Shown here piece by piece: positions 1 to 7,890 of a stretch of 19,037 nt of DNA. How positions within the stretch are numbered: position 1 is the first letter of the stretch; each line of letters starts with the position of its first letter. The notes under the pieces were generated by a model that worked only from the letters and a program-made list of their open reading frames with translations, did no database searches and was not told where the DNA came from. The stretch covers positions 1 through 19,037 of the forward strand of contig CAYONZ010000059.1 of assembly GCA_964405465.1 (NCBI GenBank), written 5' to 3'. Origin of the DNA: CAYONZ01 sp964405465 (GTDB lineage: Bacteria; Bdellovibrionota; Bdellovibrionia; Bdellovibrionales; JAMPXM01). Both the position numbers and the translations under genes were made by a program.

Positions 1-1212
1 CACCAAAGCAGAACCCTCGTTTGCCGAAGCATTCGCCACGCTCACTGTCGGGACATCCACATCTTGAATGGTGGACTGAGTGTCGTTGGCAGAGATCGAC
101 GCATTCACCGCAGAAGTCAGATGAATATGAAATGTTTTGTCGGCCTCACATATGCCTGCTGCATGTAGAATCGGAACGGTCACACTTGTCGAAGTTTGCC
201 CAGCAGGAATCGAGATCGATCCACTGCTCGTAGTGTAATGTGTTCCAGCCGTTGCCGTGTCCGCAACCGTCGCCCAATTCGCTGTTACAACTCCAGTTGA
301 GGCCATAGACAATGTGACCGGGATTGTAGCTGTGCCCGCTGTTTCATTTACAGTCACCGAGCCAACAAACAAAGAGGCTGAATCATTGTCGATAATAGAT
401 ACGGTGTGAGAACTGTTGGTACCAAGAGTTGCAACACCTGTGACCGTGCCAAGTGCAACCGAAAATGTCTCGGTCGTTTCAACTGTTGCATCATCAAGAA
501 TATTAAACGACAAGGTCTTCGAAGTTTCACCTGCAGCAAAGCTCACCGTGCCTGAAGACATCGTATAATCACTACCCGCGACAGCCGTGCCATCACTCAC
601 TGTATAGGGAACAGAAATCGCAAACAGACTGGCATGATCCAGCTGTACCGTCACTGTCCCACTTCCCACGCCTTCAAGAACAGTCTGCGAGGCCAAAGAA
701 AAGGAAATAGCCGGAGGAGCTTCATTGTCAGTTAACGTGATGGGCATGGTCGGAGTGACAACTTCCACCCCGCTATCAGAAGTCTCAACATGCAAAACGT
801 AGCTTTCAGACCCTTCGTAAATGGAATCATCCACACTCGACAAAACAATGGAACGAGAAATCGATCCCGCTGGGATCGTAATCGAAGAAGCTGGGCTAAT
901 CGCTGAGAAACGAGTTCCAACATCGGCGGCCCCAGTGAGACTAAGATCAACTGTGGTGTCTTGATCACGCTTTTCATTCAATTGCACGTTGATCACTGCG
1001 ACGGAACCTTCCACAAAGGTTAGACTGATCTGATCAAGATTTACTTTTATTTTTTTTGCAGTCACCGGATTGAGATTATTTTTAAGTGAAGTAATTGACG
1101 TCTTGACCTTGCCACATCCCACAAGCGCAAAAACAAAAACAGGCCATACCTGTTTAAGCACTCGACCCAAAAGCCGAGACCGACTTGTTAATGAAGTCAA
1201 ACCGCTCACCAC
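1..1212 (-). CDS. Calx-beta repeat lipoprotein, N-terminal part (runs off left edge)
   Basis: The frame is open for 404 codons from the edge of the window. I chose the GTG at 1212-1210: an in-frame TAA lies two codons upstream, and GGAG precedes the GTG by 9 bases. Residues 21-33 are hydrophobic and end in the lipobox LVGC (Cys33), so the protein should be lipidated and anchored in the envelope. After it come repeated beta-sandwich units of about 105-110 residues, roughly 60-163, 168-277, 281-386 and a cut-off fourth from 389. Each has the Calx-beta pattern: a VxEG or VNE start, a GTAVAGSDYT-type strand, IPAGxTS, an acidic DDxxxE turn and a closing DNE, DND or DVD. Calx-beta domains bind calcium and are common in surface adhesins and matrix proteins. 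The family is clear; the role (surface adhesion or structure) is inferred, and the full length cannot be seen. Confidence 0.85.
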   Translation of the reverse strand, partial: MVSGLTSLTSRSRLLGRVLKQVWPVFVFALVGCGKVKTSITSLKNNLNPVTAKKIKVNLDQISLTFVEGSVAVINVQLNEKRDQDTTVDLSLTGAADVGTRFSAISPASSITIPAGSISRSIVLSSVDDSIYEGSESYVLHVETSDSGVEVVTPTMPITLTDNEAPPAISFSLASQTVLEGVGSGTVTVQLDHASLFAISVPYTVSDGTAVAGSDYTMSSGTVSFAAGETSKTLSFNILDDATVETTETFSVALGTVTGVATLGTNSSHTVSIIDNDSASLFVGSVTVNETAGTATIPVTLSMASTGVVTANWATVADTATAGTHYTTSSGSISIPAGQTSTSVTVPILHAAGICEADKTFHIHLTSAVNASISANDTQSTIQDVDVPTVSVANASANEGSALV

Positions 1213-1557
1213 TCTTTAACTCTCCTTCACGTGCAATTAACCAACACTTAACCTATCGGCTCAAAAAGGGGCCCGACTAAGGTCTTTTTGCAAGAGATTG
1301 AGAGTTGTGGGCAAGAGTTCATAATCTTACTGCTTTGCCGAAACGTTACATATTGAGACAGAATGCTTGTGCCAAATTCAGTGCCATTGCCTCCCTACTC
1401 GAGAACAAAAGGCCTTGTTCATTTCTTAGACGCCAGGAAGAATTTACCCAAATAAGCACTCTCGATACATTTCAGCTGCATCTAGAGTAAATATATTCCA
1501 TTTAGTAACTTTCTGAACCAGTTCGTGTGGCCTCACTTTTGCTGAACTGTAATTATT
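1213..1557. other. 345-base divergent intergenic region
   Basis: No convincing gene is seen here. A short frame at 1305-1490 has no ribosome site and no family resemblance. Besides the minus-strand promoter candidate at 1236-1264, TTGAGA (1298-1303) and CATAAT (1320-1325) with a 16-base spacer could be a plus-strand promoter for the peptidase gene, which would give a leader of more than 200 bases. The A/T arms CAAAAAG and CTTTTTG around 1262-1291 can pair, but the loop is large. Confidence 0.4.
1236..1264 (-). promoter_or_regulatory. candidate sigma70-type promoter of the Calx-beta lipoprotein gene
   Basis: On the minus strand TTGAGC (1264-1259) is separated by 17 bases from GTTAAT (1241-1236). 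Each box has four of six consensus bases. The predicted transcript start would lie shortly before the ribosome site of the lipoprotein gene. Position supports it, but the match is modest. Confidence 0.3.
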
Positions 1558-2850
1558 ATGAATCCAGCGGTGATCCCGGTTCTTCTATTTAGTGTTCTGA
1601 CGGCCTTGGCCGCGCACGCAATGAACGCAAATTCACAGAGCATTATACAGGCCAGTACACAGGCCAATACACAGAGCAGCCAACTGATCAGCAAGTCGGG
1701 TATCCCTCCCAGTTCAAGTGGCAGTGCATTTACCAGCACGGCGAGCAACACGAGTGATTATGCGAGTAACTATGCGAGAAGCCACGCCCCGAAACAAGAA
1801 CCGCAGCAAACCCGAAATCTCCGAGAGCTCTCGCAAAAAAATAACGACCAACAAAATTCCTTACAAAAAGATCCCTTGCAGAAAATCGGCAAACACCAGT
1901 GCCTGAATGTTTCCTTCGAAAGTAAAATGGGTCCGGTACGTGACCAAGGAAACATTGGTTGGTGCTATGCCAACTCCACGGCCGACCTTTTGACCTATGA
2001 GTTTCGTGAAGAACTTGATCGCCAAAGAATCAGAGCGGTTTCGGCAGTGTATGTCGCGCTCACATTCAACAACTCCATCTTTCGAACTTTTTTAGGTGAA
2101 GGCGGCCTCGACTTCATTTCAGTTCGCCAAGCCCTGCGTGAGGGATTTTGTCCGCAAGAAGTTGAGGATTGGATTCATCAACAAGGAAGTCCCTATCACA
2201 TCAAAGAAAAAATGGAATACTTTGACTGGTTAAAAAGAGTCTATGACTATTATGGAGCCAGCAAAGTTTATGCAGAACTCAATCGAATTCAAAGTAGCCA
2301 GAGTATTCTCACCCGCATTCCACCAAGAGAGCTCGTTCGTATCTTGCAGGACTCCAACAATAAAAATGTCGCAAAGAACCTCGCCGATTACTTTTGTCAG
2401 GGTCGTCGCTTTATGCCCAAACACTATCCCGATGTCGTATGGCGCTCGAAATATTTGGGCTACACCAGACAACGCATGATCAGTGAAATTCATGAGCAGC
2501 TGAAGAACTCGAATGTCGTCGGAATCGCTTACTTTGCCGATTTCTTTTCGACCGAAAATCTTGCCGTAGGGGCAAAGGCGCCAAAAACCGACGACGGCCG
2601 ACACATGTCAACCATCGTAGGCAGCAGATGGAACCCAACTCACAATCGATGTGAATTTAAAATTCGCAACTCCTGGGGAGCTCGGTGCAGTGGCTACAAA
2701 AATCCCGAATACCAAAAACCTGAAAATTGTCGCGCTGGATATGTTTGGGTTGATCAAGAAACCATTCGCGAGAATATCTATGGGCTCACATATTTTGATC
2801 ATCGCCCGCCAGACCAAAGCAACGCCGTGCTGTTTACCCCAGTTCATTAG
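1558..2850 (+). CDS. secreted papain-family (C1) cysteine peptidase
   Basis: The product is 430 residues. It has a signal peptide (hydrophobic core about 5-18, cleavage after AHA at 19-21), then a polar Ser/Thr/Asn/Gln-rich stretch to about residue 105 that may act as a propeptide or spacer. The catalytic domain shows the papain signature: Gln130 (oxyanion hole) and Cys136 in DQGNIGWCYA, His349 in GRHMS and Asn371 in NSWG. Gln-Cys spacing is six, as in papain. The fold and thiol-protease chemistry are well supported; substrate and target are unknown. No good Shine-Dalgarno precedes the ATG, but the signal peptide begins directly there. The gene stands alone between divergent and convergent neighbours. 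Its last codons are the first copy of a 27-nt repeat continuing past the TAG, so the C-terminus may have been shortened by a nonsense change. Secretion fits digestion of external protein or prey, which is inference. Confidence 0.85.
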   Translation: MNPAVIPVLLFSVLTALAAHAMNANSQSIIQASTQANTQSSQLISKSGIPPSSSGSAFTSTASNTSDYASNYARSHAPKQEPQQTRNLRELSQKNNDQQNSLQKDPLQKIGKHQCLNVSFESKMGPVRDQGNIGWCYANSTADLLTYEFREELDRQRIRAVSAVYVALTFNNSIFRTFLGEGGLDFISVRQALREGFCPQEVEDWIHQQGSPYHIKEKMEYFDWLKRVYDYYGASKVYAELNRIQSSQSILTRIPPRELVRILQDSNNKNVAKNLADYFCQGRRFMPKHYPDVVWRSKYLGYTRQRMISEIHEQLKNSNVVGIAYFADFFSTENLAVGAKAPKTDDGRHMSTIVGSRWNPTHNRCEFKIRNSWGARCSGYKNPEYQKPENCRAGYVWVDQETIRENIYGLTYFDHRPPDQSNAVLFTPVH

Positions 2851-2953
2851 GACATACTGTTCACGCCAGTTCATCAGGAAGTATTGTTCACCCCGGCCCG
2901 CTGCTATGGTGGGATACTGTGGCGAACTGCTCGCCCCAGCTCACCAGGGCGTA
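2830..2953 (+). repeat. decayed 27-nt tandem repeat spanning the peptidase stop codon
   Basis: Copies begin at 2830, 2857, 2884 and, after a 43-base interval, 2927. The first two share CTGTTyACsCCAGTTCAT almost exactly. The copy at 2927 keeps about 20 of 27 positions relative to the one at 2857, but lies in a different frame from the peptidase. In the peptidase frame the units read LFTPVH-stop, LFTPVHQ and LFTPA. TAG in the first copy stands where the second has CAG. Confidence 0.7.
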
Positions 2954-3004
2954 CTCTCCTTTGATGGGAGGTCGCGATTCAGCTGAGCAAACCGACCCCA
3001 TAAC

Positions 3005-4729
3005 TCAAGATGCAATCGTTTCAGACTCGAAACGGCCAGCCTTACGATCGGCTATCGAACCTGCAGCATGACCATTTCTGGGTGTAGCCACTCGGCCATT
3101 GCTTGGTGAATTCTCGGAAATTTTTTTAGACGTTCTTTTCTTTTTCGATTTTGGTTTTTGTACCGATCCACGTAACACGCGCTCTAGATCCGAAATTACA
3201 TTTACAATTTCAGCACCCAGTCTGGCGGACTCGTGAGCCGCGTCCGATGTGTCTGATGCAAGATTGTTATTTCTCTGGGTCAAGTTATCAATCTGTGACA
3301 TTGAATTCGATATCTCTTGTATCCCTAATGCCTGCTCTTTCGAAGCTCCTGCCATCTCTTGCACCATCAGACTAACCTCACCCATGGCCCCCAAGACATC
3401 TCCAAGCGCATCGCTGCATCGCTGGGTCGTGGTGATTCCATTTTCAATTTTACTTCGCCCGACTTCAGTGAGTTGCTGCACATTGCGACTGCTCGTCGTC
3501 ACAATTTCTTGCACGCGAGTCACACTTGAGGCAATTAAGTCCGAAATTTCTTTCGCAGCTCCACCACTCATCGCGGCCAAATTGCCGACTTCTTCTGCGA
3601 CCACGGCAAAACCTTTGCCATGCTCCCCGGCGCGCGCCGCTTCAACTGAGGCATTGAATGCCAGCAATTTAGTTTGAAATACGATATCGTAAATAATTTT
3701 TGTTTTCTGCTCAATCTCACTGATCACAACGACAATCTCCGAGATCTGCTCGTGACTCGCCTCAACCTCGGACAATACACTCTGATTGCTCGCTTTGATC
3801 TCATCCATCGCCACAACCATATCTTGAATGGTTTCTTTGCCGCGATTTGCTGCCTTCTGGCTCTCTGAAAAACGTTCATCGGTCTTTCGTGAGAGCTCGG
3901 CATTCTTCGTCACTGTCGCATTGATCTCATCTAATGCCACCATGGTTTGCTCAACTGCGGCGGCTTGTTCGGTCGAAGCCTCTGAAAGTGAGGTGCTCAC
4001 CGCTGTCAATTGCGTTGATGCAGACTCACTGACTCCTGCATTTTCAGCTAGTTTCTCAACTATCGCATCCAGATTGCGACTCGCAGATCGGCCCACCCAA
4101 TAGGCCAATCCCAATCCCAAAAAAATTCCCAACGGAATTAACACCAAAATAATTTTAAATGCCAAAGCACTCATCTGCTCAGCATCACCTTTTGCTGCCA
4201 CCGCTCCGTTGTAGGCTGATGTGGCCATTTCGTCGATTATACCCAAGACTTTATTAAACTTATCATCAAGTATGGTCGTTAGAAGTTTCTCTGCCTCCGC
4301 ACGCTTTTTTTCTTTAACCATTTTCGCTAGTTCTTCATGCATATTAAAATACTCATTACACTTTGCTTTGAATTCATCGAACTTCGCTATGCTGGCGTCT
4401 GACTTTAGAAGTTCTGAATAGGTTTTGCTGTAAATGAAAATCTCTCCAGACAACTCATCCATTCGATCGTTTGCACGTTTTTCCCCAGCCTCATCGACAG
4501 CACTAATCAGTTCCCATTCAGCCCCACGATATCGAGCTAAGTCAGTGCGAATCTGTTCAATTTTGCCGACACTCGGTACCCAGAGATCGGCAAGCTCTTC
4601 TGAAACTTGTGATGTCTTTTTCACAAAAACCGTCGAAACCACCGCTGGAATCGTGGCCATCACAACTGCCAAAGATGAAGCCAAAAGCATCTTACCGATC
4701 AACGATCGAAGTGAGAATTTTTTGAACAT
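3005..4729 (-). CDS. methyl-accepting chemotaxis protein without a HAMP domain
   Basis: Transmembrane chemoreceptor of 574 residues that should control the CheA kinase at the inner membrane. The ATG at 4729 was chosen because GGAG lies five bases upstream; a longer version starting at 4777 lacks such a site. TM1 is about 12-34, the periplasmic part 35-187 is helical and resembles a four-helix-bundle sensor, and TM2 is about 188-213. The cytoplasmic signalling coiled coil covers about 240-520. Its conserved hairpin tip is clear: FQTKLLAFNASVEAARAGEH (351-370) followed by GKGFAVVAEEVGNLA. Fewer than 30 residues separate TM2 from the signalling helices, so there is no room for a normal HAMP domain. 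The tail 525-560 is Lys/Arg/Ser-rich and lacks a receptor-modifying pentapeptide. The ligand is unknown. The gene stands alone; its closest functional relative in the window is the CheY-like protein at 13865. Confidence 0.93.
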   Translation of the reverse strand: MFKKFSLRSLIGKMLLASSLAVVMATIPAVVSTVFVKKTSQVSEELADLWVPSVGKIEQIRTDLARYRGAEWELISAVDEAGEKRANDRMDELSGEIFIYSKTYSELLKSDASIAKFDEFKAKCNEYFNMHEELAKMVKEKKRAEAEKLLTTILDDKFNKVLGIIDEMATSAYNGAVAAKGDAEQMSALAFKIILVLIPLGIFLGLGLAYWVGRSASRNLDAIVEKLAENAGVSESASTQLTAVSTSLSEASTEQAAAVEQTMVALDEINATVTKNAELSRKTDERFSESQKAANRGKETIQDMVVAMDEIKASNQSVLSEVEASHEQISEIVVVISEIEQKTKIIYDIVFQTKLLAFNASVEAARAGEHGKGFAVVAEEVGNLAAMSGGAAKEISDLIASSVTRVQEIVTTSSRNVQQLTEVGRSKIENGITTTQRCSDALGDVLGAMGEVSLMVQEMAGASKEQALGIQEISNSMSQIDNLTQRNNNLASDTSDAAHESARLGAEIVNVISDLERVLRGSVQKPKSKKKRTSKKISENSPSNGRVATPRNGHAAGSIADRKAGRFESETIAS

Positions 4730-4894
4730 AGTCTCTCCACGCTCCTGTTGGGGCACTAGTTTGATCAAATGCCACAAGGCTACATCTTCTTCTCGGCGTA
4801 TTGGTGTCTTCTCTCGATTCAGAAATCTTCACAAGATTATCAAAGAATCACAGGCTAAAATGTATCGTCTTGCCTAGTGATCAAGTGTTAACAT

Positions 4895-4922
4895 TTGATG
4901 AACAAACAAGACCAAATAAACA
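4895..4922 (+). promoter_or_regulatory. candidate promoter of the small exported protein gene
   Basis: TTGATG (4895-4900), a 16-base spacer and TAAACA (4917-4922) lie about 50 bases before the ATG at 4975. The match to the sigma70 consensus is moderate. Confidence 0.3.
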
Positions 4923-4974
4923 AGCGACGATTCGGACCAAAACCTAGCGTCGTATCTTTACTAAAGGAGAATTT

Positions 4975-5280
4975 ATGCACAAACTACTCTGTTCCCTTTT
5001 CGTTACGGGCCTTGCGGCCTCGGCTTTCGCCGGAGACTGTGAACTCTCTATCGATCGCAAACCTTGCCCAGGAAAAGAGGCTGCCGCTTTCAAACCTTAC
5101 GACGGCAAAAACCCGACGATCGAAAAAAAGGCCAAAGCTGTGACCCTTGAGGCTTGCACCAAAGAGGGAGAAGCCGCATCGAAAATCGTTCGCAAAGGCA
5201 CACTCGCCGAAAAAACCGTGACGATAAAATTTGACGGCAAAGACATCGCAAAAAAATCCGACAAATCCGAATGCAAGTGA
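4975..5280 (+). CDS. small exported four-cysteine protein of unknown function
   Basis: The product is 101 residues. AAAGGAG precedes the ATG by five bases, an excellent ribosome site. Residues 1-19 form a classical signal peptide ending AFA, so the mature protein starts near Gly20 and is periplasmic or secreted. The mature chain is Lys-rich and has four cysteines, Cys22, Cys31, Cys61 and Cys100 (the second-last residue), an even number that could form two disulfides. I do not recognise a family. The gene has its own promoter candidate and ends before a strong hairpin terminator at 5452-5478 shared with the convergent gene. Coding status is well supported by the start region, export signal and length; function is not inferable. 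Confidence 0.8.
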   Translation: MHKLLCSLFVTGLAASAFAGDCELSIDRKPCPGKEAAAFKPYDGKNPTIEKKAKAVTLEACTKEGEAASKIVRKGTLAEKTVTIKFDGKDIAKKSDKSECK

Positions 5281-5298
5281 TTCACAGCCAGTGATTCA

Positions 5299-5361
5299 AC
5301 CACTGAGTCACATTGCCAAAGAGTCATAGAAGAAGAATCTCAACCAGTGAGTCAAATGGCC
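5299..5361. repeat. imperfect 19-nt direct repeat pair in the intergenic region
   Basis: ACCACTGAGTCACATTGCC (5299-5317) and ACCAGTGAGTCAAATGGCC (5343-5361) agree at 16 of 19 bases. A related shorter piece, CCAGTGATTCA, lies just before at 5288-5298. The perfect palindrome GGCCTAGGCC follows at 5358-5367. No role is evident. Confidence 0.5.
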
Positions 5362-5451
5362 TAGGCCTTTCAACTCAAAAAGCCAAAGCAACCGGACTCT
5401 CTGGTCTCGCCAACTATGCGATTGAGTCTGTGACAAAGAAGTCATCAAAAC

Positions 5452-5478
5452 AAAAGGGCCACCGAAGTGGCCCTTTTT
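5452..5478. terminator. bidirectional intrinsic terminator
   Basis: Perfect 7-bp stem GGGCCAC (5456-5462) and GTGGCCC (5467-5473) with a four-base loop, flanked by AAAA on the left and TTTTT on the right. It reads as a Rho-independent terminator on both strands. It lies between the convergent genes ending at 5280 (+) and 5521 (-). Read on the minus strand, the loop is C-UUCG-G, an exceptionally stable tetraloop. Confidence 0.88.
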
Positions 5479-5520
5479 GCAAGATCAATAACTTAACTAT
5501 TGTGAAGACAAAATCTTCTA

Positions 5521-6264
5521 CTATCTTCTAGCTTTCGCGGGTACAGCCACTTGTGCAGGCTGGGCTCCTGCGGCAGGTGTTGCCGTCTCTAAGGTTTTCT
5601 TGTTTACCTCAACTCGTACCTTTGGAGCGCCATTCGCACATGCAGCCGCACGGCTACAGAACGCATGTGAATTGACAAATTGAGTGAGTTTAGCATCGCT
5701 CGATGAACCATCGGAGTTTTTGAGTTGATTGATTTGAGTTTGGAGGCCCCTAAGAGTCTGCGCCAAATTTTTCAGGTTGTATTGGGTTTCCATTTGATCA
5801 ACTTTATTGCTCAACGCCCCAATTCTCTTTTCAACAGGTCCCTGCATTTCAATCTTAAATTTTTCATCTCGCTCTTTACTAAATCTATCGACCGCCGTTT
5901 GAGTTTGCTCAACGTTACTATTTGATTTTTTGAGTGCCTCTTCCAACTTCTTAATTTCTTTGTCGCGATTATCCTTTGTGCCAAACCACTCAGCTTGGTC
6001 CTTCATCACGTCCCTCTCGGCCTGCAGTTCGTTCAGTCTATTTTGTATTTGCGTGGCTGTAGCCTGCTCTTGAATGATCTGCCGATTGGCAGCGCTTAAG
6101 TCTTTGGGCAAAACGTAGTCGTCTGCTTTTGCCGCGCTCTTAAGATCCTCTCGCGGCTTCGGAGCCGCGGGTGCCGCAGTGGGAACCCCGTTTATAGCTT
6201 CCTCCTGCCCCCAAGCGAAACCACTCATCAAAATCATCACCAAACCTGTTACCACCAAGCGCAT
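5521..6264 (-). CDS. exported coiled-coil protein of unknown function
   Basis: The product is 247 residues. The ATG at 6264 is set by AAGGAGG five bases upstream; an ATG five codons earlier overlaps that site and is rejected. Residues 1-20 form a signal peptide (hydrophobic run ending in SGFAWG, cleaved near Gln21). An Ala/Pro-rich linker follows. A long heptad-like helix rich in Gln, Glu, Lys and Asn runs over about 60-185, a likely coiled coil. Two cysteines (FCSRAAAC) sit near residue 205 and the tail is Ala/Pro/Val-rich. There is no lipobox Cys. The architecture suggests a periplasmic structural or spacer protein; I do not recognise a family. It is divergent from the helicase gene and ends at the terminator at 5452-5478. 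Confidence 0.8.
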   Translation of the reverse strand: MRLVVTGLVMILMSGFAWGQEEAINGVPTAAPAAPKPREDLKSAAKADDYVLPKDLSAANRQIIQEQATATQIQNRLNELQAERDVMKDQAEWFGTKDNRDKEIKKLEEALKKSNSNVEQTQTAVDRFSKERDEKFKIEMQGPVEKRIGALSNKVDQMETQYNLKNLAQTLRGLQTQINQLKNSDGSSSDAKLTQFVNSHAFCSRAAACANGAPKVRVEVNKKTLETATPAAGAQPAQVAVPAKARR

Positions 6265-6481
6265 GCCTGCCTCCTTCATAATTTGTTCACAACTCTTTTA
6301 GTTTGCGAAGAATGTGTGCATTTGAAAAGAGGCCATCAGTAGAATCAGCCTAAGGTAGAGGGAGATCTTTCACGGTGACACCCCGATCAGCACCCAGATC
6401 AACCCTGTCGCCAGTTGTACCTTGCTAAAGATCCCGACCAAAGTTATACCTCTCTCTCAATCTTTTCGAACGGTAGAAATC

Positions 6482-7876
6482 ATGACACAGATTAAATTCT
6501 CAGACCTGGCTCTCAGTGAGCCACTCCAACTTGCTATTCGCGAAACAGGGTATGAAGTTCCCACCCCCATTCAACAACAGGCTATTCCGCCACTTCTCGA
6601 AGGCCGCGACCTTTTAGGGTGTGCTCAAACTGGAACAGGCAAAACCGCAGCGTTTGGTCTTCCGATCCTGCATCGCCTGAGCCAAAACCTGCCAAGCCTT
6701 GAACGCCGAAGCACACGCACTTTGATTCTCACCCCGACACGCGAGCTCGCGATTCAGATCTTTGAGAGCTTTCGCACCTACGGCAAAAATCTAAATCTTG
6801 ATTACGCCGTGGTTTTTGGAGGCGTCAATCAAGGCCCACAAGTCAAAGCACTCGCCAACGGTGTCGATGTTCTTGTGGCAACACCTGGTCGCTTACTTGA
6901 TTTGATCAATCAAAAATATTTAACACTGAAACATCTCGAAGTTTTTGTTCTCGATGAAGCAGACCGAATGCTCGATATGGGTTTTATCAACGACATTCGA
7001 AAAATTATCGCAATGCTACCTCCAAAGCGCCATAACCTTTTCTTTTCTGCAACTATGCCCCCAGATATCGAAAAGCTCGCCAGCACCATGCTGGTCAACC
7101 CAGTACGTGTCGAAGTGACGCCGGTCTCATCAACAGCTGAGATGATTGATCAATCGGTGATGTTCGTTGATAAAGATCGCAAACGCGATTTGCTTCGTCA
7201 TATTTTGCAAAAGCCTTCATTCACCAGAGTGATTGTGTTCACTCGAACTAAACATGGCGCCAATAAAGTGGCTGAGGTTCTCGAACGCAATCGCATTTCG
7301 TCTGAAGCAATTCATGGCAATAAATCGCAGGCCGCACGTCAGCGTGCTCTTGAAAACTTTCGCACCGGGCGCACTCGTGTGTTGATCGCAACTGATATCG
7401 CCGCACGTGGTATCGACATCGATGGAATTTCCCATGTGATCAACTTCGAACTTCCAAATGTAGCAGAAAGCTATGTTCACCGCATTGGTCGAACCGCAAG
7501 AGCCGGCGCCCAAGGAGCCGCTATCTCTTTTTGTGACTCCGAAGAACGTGCTTACCTCAAAGACATTGAAAAACTGATTGGCAAAACCGTGCCCCTGGAT
7601 CGTGATCAACCCTATCATTCACTCTCGGTCGAAAATGCGAAGCCGATGTCCAAAGGCAAAGCAAAAGCGGCGATCGAAGGCCGCAGGCCCGGCAGCGGTG
7701 CAGGTGGCAGACCTGGGAGCCGACGCCCGTTTCGTGGTAAGAAAAGTTCTGGAGGGTCACGTGGCCCAGCCAAAAGTGGATCTGGCGCAAGCTCGTCGCA
7801 CAGTTCATCGCACGGTTCATCTCAGGGCGCGAGTCGAAATTCAGCGCGCGGCTCAACCCACAAGTCAGCAAGATAA
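6482..7876 (+). CDS. rhlE: RhlE-type DEAD-box ATP-dependent RNA helicase
   Basis: The product is 464 residues from the ATG at 6482 (MTQIKFSDLAL, the usual start of this family). An in-frame TTG at 6422 is less likely. All helicase motifs are present in order: Q motif GYEVPTPIQQQAI (23-35), Walker A AQTGTGKT (48-55), PTRELA (85-90), ATPGR (133-137), DEAD (158-161), SAT (189-191), VIVFTRT (250-256), ATDIAARGIDI (303-313) and HRIGRTAR (333-340). The enzyme should unwind short RNA duplexes in ribosome assembly or RNA decay in the cytoplasm. The tail from about 385 is rich in Gly, Ser, Arg and Lys, typical of RhlE-like RNA-binding extensions. The exact paralog (RhlE, rather than DbpA or SrmB) is a judgement from overall similarity. 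The gene is followed by a palindromic repeat array. Confidence 0.93.
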   Translation: MTQIKFSDLALSEPLQLAIRETGYEVPTPIQQQAIPPLLEGRDLLGCAQTGTGKTAAFGLPILHRLSQNLPSLERRSTRTLILTPTRELAIQIFESFRTYGKNLNLDYAVVFGGVNQGPQVKALANGVDVLVATPGRLLDLINQKYLTLKHLEVFVLDEADRMLDMGFINDIRKIIAMLPPKRHNLFFSATMPPDIEKLASTMLVNPVRVEVTPVSSTAEMIDQSVMFVDKDRKRDLLRHILQKPSFTRVIVFTRTKHGANKVAEVLERNRISSEAIHGNKSQAARQRALENFRTGRTRVLIATDIAARGIDIDGISHVINFELPNVAESYVHRIGRTARAGAQGAAISFCDSEERAYLKDIEKLIGKTVPLDRDQPYHSLSVENAKPMSKGKAKAAIEGRRPGSGAGGRPGSRRPFRGKKSSGGSRGPAKSGSGASSSHSSSHGSSQGASRNSARGSTHKSAR

Positions 7877-7890
7877 AGCCATCTCATCTC

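Noticed and set aside
1305..1490. Small open frame in the intergenic region
   Set aside because: No ribosome site, no signal or domain, and composition unlike the neighbouring proteins.
4730..4870. FliA-type (sigma28) promoter for the chemoreceptor gene
   Set aside because: GCCGAGAA on the minus strand resembles the -10 GCCGATAA, but there is no TAAA-like -35 at the right distance.
6357..6415. Possible riboswitch or thermosensor in the helicase leader
   Set aside because: Only one 7-bp arm pair (GGTGACA with TGTCGCC, one G-U) and no conserved motif.
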